This document shows, in pieces, positions 36,735 to 45,506 of a stretch of DNA of 64,000 nucleotides (its first letter is position 1; every line of letters begins with the position of its first letter). The translations under genes were made by a program, and so were the position numbers. The notes beneath the pieces were generated by a model. It searched no databases. It was not told the origin of the DNA and saw nothing but the letters and a program-made list of their open reading frames with translations. This DNA is from Mucilaginibacter sp. OK268 (lineage in GTDB: Bacteria > Bacteroidota > Bacteroidia > Sphingobacteriales > Sphingobacteriaceae), in contig NZ_FNJV01000001.1 of the NCBI RefSeq assembly GCF_900103125.1, forward strand, positions 930,001 to 994,000, given 5' to 3'.

Positions 36735-37386
36735 GTACTTTATGCAATTATGCAAATACAAACTCTTTGTTTTATCTCCAATCCCTTATCATCTGTGGCA
36801 AACTATCTGTATCATTCATCATGATCACTTGACAGCTAATTATTATTTAAAGCACAAATCTTTGTAACTAATATCAATTAAATCAATATTACCTTACCTC
36901 CTGTGTAACGGCAGGAATAGTTTACCAAACGCTTATTTTGCATTGGCGTAGCTATCCCATTAGCTTGTAATTGCGCTTCAAAGGTAGAAAAATTTATTAC
37001 AGACTAATGTGGTCAAAAAGTCAAATATTCCCTATGGAAAGCGTTTAAACCACGTTTATCTGCTAAATATTACCGTTAAATTATATTACACTGAAAACGG
37101 CGCTATGCCTTATATATTATGAGCTGTTGATGAGCTGTATTGTTTTATAATTTACGTAAAGTGTTGAATCTTAGATTGCTTTGAAACAGGCAAGTAATAG
37201 TTGTTGTCAGATTTAACAAAGTTTAACAACCTGAAAACAAATATTTTACACAATCAATAAATCAGGGCTTTACGTATTAGAGATAAGCGATCAGCTAACC
37301 GGGAGCAATTATAAGCAAAAAAATAACCAGTTGTATACCGCTTTGGCTGTAAAACAACTGGTTATATGAAATTAGTTCAGGGTATT
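36735..37386. other. Long non-coding gap between DUF5686 and inositol-phosphate synthase genes
   Basis: A 652-nt AT-rich gap with no ORF or repeat that I can support. A 12-bp hairpin terminator lies near its right end (37323-37365). It probably holds the promoter of the DUF5686-phosphatidyltransferase operon near 36735-36900. A single GCGTTTAAAC near 37041 resembles half of the operators upstream of the synthase gene. Confidence 0.45.
37317..37365 (-). terminator. Strong intrinsic terminator after inositol-phosphate synthase
   Basis: A perfect 12-bp stem, ATAACCAGTTGT/ACAACTGGTTAT, 21 nt past the minus-strand stop, followed on that strand by seven T. This is a textbook intrinsic terminator for a minus-strand transcript. 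Confidence 0.85.
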
Positions 37387-38709
37387 TTATGCTTCGGCGT
37401 AAGCCTCTTCATAATAGTCTAAGCCCAGATGGGTTATCAGATCTTCGCCCATCATGTAACGTAAGGTATTTTCTAATTTGATGAGTTGTTTAAATATATC
37501 ATTCTCAGGGCGAAGGCCTTCGGCTGTTTGAGGCGATTTCAGGTAGAATGACAACCATTCCTGGATACCGCTCATGTTAGCCCTTTTGGCCAGATCGCAA
37601 AATAAAGCCAGGTCAAGCGCGATAGGAGCGGCCAGGATAGAATCGCGGCAAAGGAAATTGATCTTGATCTGCATTTTGTAGCCCAACCAGCCAAAGATGT
37701 CAATATTGTCCCAGCTTTCTTTGTTATCGCCATGAGGAGGGTAGTAGTTGATCCGGATCTTGTGATAGATCTCGCCGTAAAGCTCCTGATTTTCTTCTGG
37801 TTTAAAAATATCTTCCAGAACACCTAATTTGGATACTTCTTTGGTTTTAAAGTTGTCCGGATCATCCAGTACCAAACCATCACGGTTACCTAATATATTG
37901 GTCGAGAACCAACCGTGTACGCCTAATGAACGTGCAGCCAGACCCGGGGCCAGGATGGTTTTCATTAAAGTTTGACCTGTTTTAAAATCTTTACCGGCAA
38001 TTGGGCTTTGGGTTTCTTTTGAAAGCTCAATTAATGCCGGGATATCAACAGTTAGATTAGGGGCACCATTAGCGAAAGGTACACCTAATTTTAAAGCCGC
38101 GTAAGCGTAGATCATGCTCGGCGCTATTAATTTATCATCGTCAAGCAAAGCCTGCTCAAAAGCGGCCAGTGTTTGGTGTATGGCTGATGCCTCATAATAG
38201 ATCTCGGTTGAACCGCACCAAACTAAAACAACCCTGTCTAATCCGTTTTGCTCTTTGAAGTTTTTGATATCCTCCATAACTTGCTGGGCAAGCTCATAAC
38301 GTGTACCCTGTTTTACGTGTGTACCATTCAGGTTTTTGGCGTAGTTTTTATCAAAGGCAGCCTTCATTGGTTTGATGGATTCCAGCTCAGCCTTAACTGA
38401 GTTTAATAATGCTGGTTCCAAAACTTTTGCATTGGCTGCTGCTTCATATACGTTATCTTCATAAACATCCCATCCACCAAAAACTATGTCTCCCAGATGA
38501 GCAAGTGGCACAAAATCTTGAATCTTAGGATTGCGGTTCTCCGTTCTTTTGCCTAAACGGATATGCCCCATTTGGGTGAGTGAACCTATGGGTTGTGAGA
38601 TACCTTTTTTAACTGCTTCAACACCGGCAATCAGTGTAGTGGCCACAGCTCCTAAACCTGGGATAAGGATACCCAGTTTGCCTTCGGCGGGTGAAATTTT
38701 CATTTTCAT
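37387..38709 (-). CDS. myo-Inositol-1-phosphate synthase
   Basis: A 440-residue NAD-dependent cyclase converting glucose-6-phosphate to inositol 1-phosphate. Family marks are visible: LIPGLGAVATTLIAG (about 14-28, NAD loop), GGWDVYEDN, PFANGAPNLTVDIPALIEL, GKDFKTGQTLMKT and WFSTNILGNRDG. Two further ATG codons (M1 and M3) could be the start. It is separated from the upstream SDR gene by 238 nt carrying two 22-bp palindromes, and is closed by a strong terminator. It therefore forms a separately regulated single-gene unit within the lipid cluster. Confidence 0.94.
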   Translation of the reverse strand: MKMKISPAEGKLGILIPGLGAVATTLIAGVEAVKKGISQPIGSLTQMGHIRLGKRTENRNPKIQDFVPLAHLGDIVFGGWDVYEDNVYEAAANAKVLEPALLNSVKAELESIKPMKAAFDKNYAKNLNGTHVKQGTRYELAQQVMEDIKNFKEQNGLDRVVLVWCGSTEIYYEASAIHQTLAAFEQALLDDDKLIAPSMIYAYAALKLGVPFANGAPNLTVDIPALIELSKETQSPIAGKDFKTGQTLMKTILAPGLAARSLGVHGWFSTNILGNRDGLVLDDPDNFKTKEVSKLGVLEDIFKPEENQELYGEIYHKIRINYYPPHGDNKESWDNIDIFGWLGYKMQIKINFLCRDSILAAPIALDLALFCDLAKRANMSGIQEWLSFYLKSPQTAEGLRPENDIFKQLIKLENTLRYMMGEDLITHLGLDYYEEAYAEA

Positions 38710-38801
38710 TGACTTATTTATTGTTGATTATTGGGTTAGGGCATTATTGGCCTTCCTCCGTGGTTTTTACTCTGTTTTGTTTATTAATTCTTCTTTTCGG
38801 T

Positions 38802-38823
38802 ATTACTTAAACGTTTAAGTAAT
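38802..38823. promoter_or_regulatory. 22-bp palindromic operator candidate 1
   Basis: A perfect palindrome with core ACTTAAACGTTTAAGT, centre 38812/38813, about 93 nt upstream of the start of the inositol-phosphate synthase gene. The central CG flanked by AAA/TTT is typical of LacI-family operators. The regulator is not in the window. Confidence 0.75.
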
Positions 38824-38867
38824 GCTAGAAGGCACTGATTTGCATTTTGTTAATTCCATGTTAAAAA

Positions 38868-38889
38868 ATAACTTAAACGTTTAAGTTAT
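38868..38889. promoter_or_regulatory. 22-bp palindromic operator candidate 2
   Basis: A second perfect palindrome with the same ACTTAAACGTTTAAGT core, centre 38878/38879, exactly 66 bp from the first. The spacing is near six helical turns, which suits DNA looping. It lies 59 nt beyond the stop of the upstream SDR gene. Confidence 0.75.
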
Positions 38890-38947
38890 GGAATAAAAAC
38901 AAAGGAACTTTTAATTTCATTATTAATAAATTATTTAATTGTTGATA

Positions 38948-39934
38948 TCAAAGCCATTTATTGGCCTTGTACCAGGTTAGTGTTTCGGCTAAACCCGTTT
39001 TTAAGTTATAAGCCGGATAAAAGCCCAGATCTGATTTTGCGCTTTCGTTGTCGCAGTACCAGTTTGCTGCCATTAGCTCATCTATCTTTTCAATATTTAC
39101 TACAGCGGCTTTATTTCTCAAAGAACTTACTTTTTCTGATACAGCAGCTATTATTTTTACAAAATTTACAGGCAAATGAAATTTGAAGGTGGTGATACCC
39201 AATATTTCTTTGGTCAGATCGCCTAACTCGTACTTGCTGTAAAAGTTTCCGTCGCTCAGGTTATAGGTTTGATGATTGCCTCTGTATAAGGCCTTTATAG
39301 CTGCTTTGGCTACATCCTTTACATATATAAAGCTTAGTTTTTGTGAAGCTCTGCCAATATATGGTTCAAGGCCTTTTACTACCTGCTTAAAAAATATAAA
39401 TATGCCGGTATCTCTTGGTCCATAAACGGCGGTAGGGCGTAGTATAGTATAGTTTAAGTTTTCAACCGTTCTTAACTGTTCTTCAGCCAAAAGTTTGCTG
39501 CGACCATAAGCAGTTACCGGGGCCGGAGGGGTGGCTTCGGTTATAATACCGGTTAATGTATTAAGCGGACCTATAGCAGCTAAACTACCTATCAATACAA
39601 ACTTTTGCAAATGTGGACAGGCGTTAGCCGCTGCTGTTGCCAGGTTGTGTGTATAGGTAGCATTGATGTGATTGTATTCGGCTTGCGAGCGGGCTGAGGT
39701 AATGCCTGCTGCATGAATGATGTAATCGGGCTTAATATCGGCAAGCTGTTGTTTTAACGTTGGTTGATCTTTATAATCAAGTTGCACGTAATTGATAGCA
39801 AAGTGTTTTAGATGATCAATATTGCTGCTTTTGCGTACTGCAGCATAAACATCCAGATCATTTTGTAATGCTTCCTCAATTAAGTGATACCCAACAAAGC
39901 CACTCGCACCGGTTATTAAAACCCGTTGTTTCAT
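38948..39934 (-). CDS. NAD-dependent epimerase/dehydratase-type SDR (sphingolipid reductase candidate)
   Basis: A 328-residue extended SDR. The Rossmann motif ITGASGFVGYHL (7-18) and catalytic Tyr143-x3-Lys147 in AYGRSKLLAEEQL are present. It lies in an operon with the GNAT gene (4-nt ATGA overlap) downstream of serine palmitoyltransferase. Bacteroides BT_0972 and Caulobacter CerR are epimerase-annotated SDRs that reduce the 3-keto group in sphingolipid synthesis, so this is the likely role, inferred from context and family. Sugar epimerisation is the alternative. Confidence 0.82.
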   Translation of the reverse strand: MKQRVLITGASGFVGYHLIEEALQNDLDVYAAVRKSSNIDHLKHFAINYVQLDYKDQPTLKQQLADIKPDYIIHAAGITSARSQAEYNHINATYTHNLATAAANACPHLQKFVLIGSLAAIGPLNTLTGIITEATPPAPVTAYGRSKLLAEEQLRTVENLNYTILRPTAVYGPRDTGIFIFFKQVVKGLEPYIGRASQKLSFIYVKDVAKAAIKALYRGNHQTYNLSDGNFYSKYELGDLTKEILGITTFKFHLPVNFVKIIAAVSEKVSSLRNKAAVVNIEKIDELMAANWYCDNESAKSDLGFYPAYNLKTGLAETLTWYKANKWL

Positions 39935-41049
39935 ATGGCCTTTTCGTATAACCTGTATTTTTTGTAAGGATCGCCATTGATGGCCTCTATGGCACGGTTT
40001 ACCATATCGTTGTGTTCCAGGGTCCAGCCGGCTTCTGCCTGTTTCATGCCTTTGCGCCTGTATTCTTTAATAATGGTACCATACAAACAGGCTTCGATGC
40101 CCATTTTACGATAGCCATCAATAACACCCAATGCATATATACGCAGACTTTGTATTTTTTTACGACCGAAAAGCAATTTAAAAATACCTGTTGGCAATAA
40201 ACGCCCGCGCTTAATTTTCTTAAAGATCTCGTTATAGTTGGGTAGGGCCAATCCAAAAGCCACTATTTTACCTTCCTGTTCGGCAACCAGTACAAAATCT
40301 TTATCAAGTATTAACTTCAGATCTTTGGCCAGGTAATCAAATTCATCATCTGTTAAAGGAACAAATCCTTCGTTATGATCCCAGGCCGAGTTATAAACTT
40401 CGCGGAGTTTGATGGATTCTTCTTTGAATTTTTTGAGGTTGATGGTACGGATAACAATATTATTGCGTTTTAAGCGCTCTTCCAATGCTGTTAATAAGCG
40501 TACCGATTTATCATCATAACTTTTATCGTCCCAGTGCCAGGCAATCAGATCGGCATTTTTAATAAAGCCAAATCCGTCTATCAGGTCGGCGTAATAAGGG
40601 GCGTTATAGGTTTGCATTAAAAAGGGCGGACTGTCAAAACCTTCTATCAACAAACCGCAAGGTTCGTTAGTTGAAAAGTTAACCGGGCCGATCAGTTTTT
40701 TATTTACGCCCTTTTGCTTAAGCCAATCGGTAACCGTGTTGAAAAGCGTTGTTGCTACCTCTTTATTATTAATGCAATCAAAAAAGCCAAAAAAACCATC
40801 GTTGGTATTGTTGAATTTGTTGTGTGCATTATTGAGTATTGCTGCAATGCGACCAACAATCTTATCACCATCATATGCTAAAAAAGTTTGCACGGTATTG
40901 TGCTTATGAAATGGGTGTATGGTTAAGAGGTCTCTTTGAGCTATGAACAATTCCGGGACGTAGTTTGGATCGTCCTGATACAAATCATGTGGAAAATCAA
41001 TAAATGAAGCTAATTCTTTTTTCGAATTAACAGTTACAATTTTTATCAT
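39931..41049 (-). CDS. GNAT-fold acyltransferase (bacterial ceramide synthase candidate)
   Basis: A 372-residue cytosolic protein with a GNAT-like acyltransferase fold. The segments are DGDKIVGRIAAILNNAHN (about 60-77), the central AWHWDDKS region, and a C-terminal GNAT core around VAEQEGKIVAFGLALP and YRKMGIEACLYGTIIKEYRRKGMKQAEAGW. It resembles the YghO-like family that includes Caulobacter bCerS, an acyl-CoA-dependent ceramide synthase. It sits between serine palmitoyltransferase and the SDR with a 4-nt overlap to the latter, so N-acylation of a sphingoid base is the best guess. Confidence 0.75.
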   Translation of the reverse strand: MIKIVTVNSKKELASFIDFPHDLYQDDPNYVPELFIAQRDLLTIHPFHKHNTVQTFLAYDGDKIVGRIAAILNNAHNKFNNTNDGFFGFFDCINNKEVATTLFNTVTDWLKQKGVNKKLIGPVNFSTNEPCGLLIEGFDSPPFLMQTYNAPYYADLIDGFGFIKNADLIAWHWDDKSYDDKSVRLLTALEERLKRNNIVIRTINLKKFKEESIKLREVYNSAWDHNEGFVPLTDDEFDYLAKDLKLILDKDFVLVAEQEGKIVAFGLALPNYNEIFKKIKRGRLLPTGIFKLLFGRKKIQSLRIYALGVIDGYRKMGIEACLYGTIIKEYRRKGMKQAEAGWTLEHNDMVNRAIEAINGDPYKKYRLYEKAI

Positions 41050-41065
41050 GAGTGGTTTTGTTTAA

Positions 41066-41140
41066 GCCAAAAGCGGAAAGCTTAAAGCAGAAAGCCAAAA
41101 ATTTGGCTGCTTTTTAACTTTCCGCTTTTTGCTTTAAGCT
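41066..41140. repeat. Inverted repeat of AGCGGAAAG/AAAGC units
   Basis: GCGGAAAGCTTAAAGC on the left pairs with GCTTTAAGC and CTTTCCGC elements on the right, around a GCCAAAAATTTGGC core. It fills the 94-nt gap between the serine palmitoyltransferase and GNAT genes and could attenuate the downstream genes. Confidence 0.5.
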
Positions 41141-41143
41141 TAT

Positions 41144-42722
<1,579 letters not shown>

Positions 42723-44075
42723 ATGAAAAAAAATAAGTATTTAGTATTTTTCATTTCCATCGCCTTAACATTAACTTTACATTCAACAACCTGGTCACAA
42801 ACGGTTGCCGATAGCGTTAACGGCCCTGTTTCATTAAAGCAGTGTGTTGAGTTTGCACTGCGCAATCAGCCGGCGGTGCGCCAGGCCTCTATTGATGAGC
42901 AGATTAATGAAAAGGATATCCGGATAGGGCTTTCAGCATGGCTGCCTCAGATCACCGGATCAGGTATATATAATTATTATTTTAAGGGCACTCCGCAAGC
43001 CGGGGCATCCGGAGCTAACTTTCCGGCCAGTTCAGGGATACGCAACCTTTCTACACTTGGCTTGCAGGCCAGCCAGGTTATTTATAATAACGATGTGTTA
43101 CTGGCGGCCAAAACAGCTAAATACTCCCGTCAGTATTATAAGCAAAACACCCTGAGCAGCCAGATCAATGTGGTATCTGATGTGAGCAAGGCATTTTTTG
43201 ATGTGTTGCTTTCTCAAAAACAACTCAACATCACTAATGAAGATATCACCCGTTTGCAAAGAAGCTTGAAGGATGCCTATAACAGGTATCAGGCTGGGGT
43301 CTCAGATAAAACAGACTATAAACAAGCAACCATATCGCTCAACAATTCACTGGCCACACGCAAACAAACCGAAGAAGCCATTAAAAGTAAAACGGCTTAT
43401 TTAAAACAGATCATGGGGATCAGTGCATCAAAAGACCTGTCGCTGGCTTATGATTCAACACGTTATGAACAGGCCGCCGTTATTGATACCAATCAGCAGT
43501 TGGATGTAAACAACCGTATTGAATACCGTTTGCTGCAAACCAGTAAAGTATTGCAAAACGTTAATGTGAATTATTACAGATATGGATTTTTACCATCCTT
43601 ATCAGCAGTAGGGAGTTATAACAGGGCTTATTTCAGTCATGATTTTTCTGATCTGTATAATCAGGCATATCCAACAGGTTATGCGGGACTTACTTTAAGC
43701 CTTCCTATTTTCCAGGGCACAAAGCGCTTGCAAAACTTAAGCAAGGCAAAATTACAGGTTGAGCGTACTGATCTCGACCTGGAAAATAGCAAAAACACCA
43801 TCAATACCGAATATGTGCAGGCGCTGGCTAGTTACAAAAGCAATTACACCAGTTACCAGTTGATCAGGCAAAATGTTGATCTGGCTAAAGACGTATACAA
43901 AGTGGTGAGCTTGCAATATCGCGAAGGTGTTAAAACTTATCTTGATGTTATTGTATCCCAATCAGACCTGCGAACCGCAGAGTTGAACTATTATAATGCA
44001 TTGTTCCAATTGTTATCAAGCAAAATAGATCTGCAAAAAGCTTTGGGAACGCTTGGTGTAGATACTAATCAATAA
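42723..44075 (+). CDS. TolC family outer-membrane efflux protein
   Basis: A 450-residue outer-membrane channel protein. I chose ATG 42723, where a clean signal peptide (KKNKYLVFFISIALTLTLHSTTWS) begins; the longer frame from 42648 has no signal logic. The OEP repeats are visible as paired segments with the NxxLxx helical pattern, including SLKQCVEFALRNQPAVRQA near the mature start and YREGVKTYLDVIVSQSDLRTAELNYYNALFQLL near the C-terminus. It is the first gene of an RND efflux operon. Confidence 0.93.
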   Translation: MKKNKYLVFFISIALTLTLHSTTWSQTVADSVNGPVSLKQCVEFALRNQPAVRQASIDEQINEKDIRIGLSAWLPQITGSGIYNYYFKGTPQAGASGANFPASSGIRNLSTLGLQASQVIYNNDVLLAAKTAKYSRQYYKQNTLSSQINVVSDVSKAFFDVLLSQKQLNITNEDITRLQRSLKDAYNRYQAGVSDKTDYKQATISLNNSLATRKQTEEAIKSKTAYLKQIMGISASKDLSLAYDSTRYEQAAVIDTNQQLDVNNRIEYRLLQTSKVLQNVNVNYYRYGFLPSLSAVGSYNRAYFSHDFSDLYNQAYPTGYAGLTLSLPIFQGTKRLQNLSKAKLQVERTDLDLENSKNTINTEYVQALASYKSNYTSYQLIRQNVDLAKDVYKVVSLQYREGVKTYLDVIVSQSDLRTAELNYYNALFQLLSSKIDLQKALGTLGVDTNQ

Positions 44076-44131
44076 TTTAAATAGCAAAGCACTTGAACTC
44101 GCTTAAATAAACGAATAACTGCGCAGCACTC

Positions 44132-44185
44132 ATGAGTACCGCTAAAGAAACAAACAACCAACGAATAATTGCGGAGCACTCATGA
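44132..44185 (+). CDS. Micro-ORF 1 of repeat array
   Basis: A 17-codon frame (MSTAKETNNQRIIAEHS) in repeat unit 1, whose TGA overlaps the next ATG (ATGA at 44182-44185). Its own upstream motif is degraded (GCGCAG). It may be a non-functional by-product of the repeat or a translated leader. No family match is possible at this length. Confidence 0.3.
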   Translation: MSTAKETNNQRIIAEHS

Positions 44186-44235
44186 GTACCGTTAAGAAAA
44201 CAAAGAACCAACGAATAACTGCGGAGCACTCATGA
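44182..44235 (+). CDS. Micro-ORF 2 of repeat array
   Basis: A 17-codon frame (MSTVKKTKNQRITAEHS), preceded by a good GGAG at 44173-44176 and ending in ATGA at 44232-44235. The third ATG of the array (44232) is in frame with the RND adaptor and would add 15 residues to it. Translation through the array could therefore couple to the adaptor. Confidence 0.35.
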   Translation: MSTVKKTKNQRITAEHS

Positions 44236-44276
44236 GTACCGTTAAGAAAACAAAGAACCAACGAATAATCACTAAG

Positions 44277-45479
44277 ATGAAAAACAGATATATATACTGG
44301 TTAGCCCCTGCGGCCTTATTGGCATTAGCTTCTTGCAAAGGTAAAAGTGCACAAAATGCGCCATTGCCACCAACTCCTGTAAACTTAGTCGAAGCTAAAA
44401 AAGCCGAGGCCATCTATTACGATCAGTACCAGGGTACGATTGTTTCTATCAATACCACCGAGCTCAGGAGCCAGGTGCCCGGCTTTGTAACCGGTATATT
44501 ATTTAAAGAGGGGGAAGTTGTGCAAAAGGGCAAAGTATTATATGAAATTGATAAACGTAAATACGTGGCTGCTTATCAACAGGCAGAAGCTAACGTGTTG
44601 AGCGCGCAGGCCAACCTGGTTAAAGCCCAAAAAGATATTGACCGTTATAATATGCTGCTGAAGAATGACGCGATCGCTCGCCAGACGGTTGATCAGGCCG
44701 CAGCTGCTTATGAAACCGGCAAAGCCAACGTAGCGGTAGCTAAGGCGGCTTTAGCGTCGGCGCATACCGATCTCTCTTACGCTACTATTACTGCTCCGTT
44801 TACCGGTCGTATCGGTATATCACAAGTAAGGCTGGGTACGCAGGTAACAGCAGGCACTACCTTATTGAATACCATATCTGCCGAACACCCGATGGGGGTT
44901 GACGTGGTGGTGAATGAGCAGGATATTCAACGTTTTTATAAATTACAACAGGCAAGCAGCGATACTACTTTTAAACTGCAGATGTCTGACGGAATAACTA
45001 CCTATAACAAACCCGGTAAGGTTTTAGCCATTGACCGGGGTGTAAATAACCAAACCGGTACCATTAAAGTAAGGATACAGTTCCCGAATGAGGATGGTGT
45101 ATTAAAAGATGGTATGAGCTGCGTGCTCAAGGTACTTAATAACCAATCTGGCGATAGGGTACAGATTCCTTATAAAGCCATTACCGAGCAAATGGGCGAG
45201 TTCTTTGTGTTTGTGAGCAAGGATACCACTTTTGTTGATACCACTAAAAACAATGAAAAAGTTGAGGCCCTTATTGCCAAACAGCATAAAGTTGTTTTAG
45301 GTCCGCGGGTGGGTTTCGATGTAGTTATCATGAGCGGTGTTGAACCTGGTGATAAAGTAGTTACCGAAGGTTTCCAGCGTTTACGCGATGGCGGCAAAAT
45401 TGTACTGGGCGATCCGTCTAAAACAGCCGCCCCGGGGCAGGGAGCACCAGCACAGGGAAAACAACAAGGAAGCAAGTAA
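44277..45479 (+). CDS. RND efflux adaptor (membrane fusion protein)
   Basis: A 400-residue periplasmic adaptor linking the RND pump to TolC. I favour the ATG at 44277, which starts a lipoprotein-like signal (YIYWLAPAALLALASC); the alternative ATG at 44232 lies in the third tandem repeat. The biotinyl-lipoyl-like pair, a coiled-coil hairpin (about 88-160, AEANVLSAQANLVKAQKDIDRY), and the beta-barrel ending in GVEPGDKVVTEGFQRLRDG are all typical of HlyD/AcrA adaptors. The RND permease follows 27 nt downstream. Confidence 0.93.
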   Translation: MKNRYIYWLAPAALLALASCKGKSAQNAPLPPTPVNLVEAKKAEAIYYDQYQGTIVSINTTELRSQVPGFVTGILFKEGEVVQKGKVLYEIDKRKYVAAYQQAEANVLSAQANLVKAQKDIDRYNMLLKNDAIARQTVDQAAAAYETGKANVAVAKAALASAHTDLSYATITAPFTGRIGISQVRLGTQVTAGTTLLNTISAEHPMGVDVVVNEQDIQRFYKLQQASSDTTFKLQMSDGITTYNKPGKVLAIDRGVNNQTGTIKVRIQFPNEDGVLKDGMSCVLKVLNNQSGDRVQIPYKAITEQMGEFFVFVSKDTTFVDTTKNNEKVEALIAKQHKVVLGPRVGFDVVIMSGVEPGDKVVTEGFQRLRDGGKIVLGDPSKTAAPGQGAPAQGKQQGSK

Positions 45480-45506
45480 CCGGTATTTTTATAAAACACA
45501 ACCAGA

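Larger units (their letters stand above)
44111..44260 (+). repeat. Three tandem 50-bp repeats before the RND adaptor
   Basis: Units at 44111-44160, 44161-44210 and 44211-44260, then a partial fourth (ACGAATAATC). Units 2 and 3 differ at one base and unit 1 at several. Each contains a GGAG-like motif, an ATG and a frame of MSTVKKTKNQRI type. The 50-bp period is not a multiple of three, so each unit ends the frame of the previous one in an ATGA overlap. Confidence 0.9.

Noticed and set aside
44111..44260. Tandem repeats as a CRISPR array
   Set aside because: Direct repeats abut with no unique spacers, and no cas gene is near; it is a tandem repeat with a 50-bp period.
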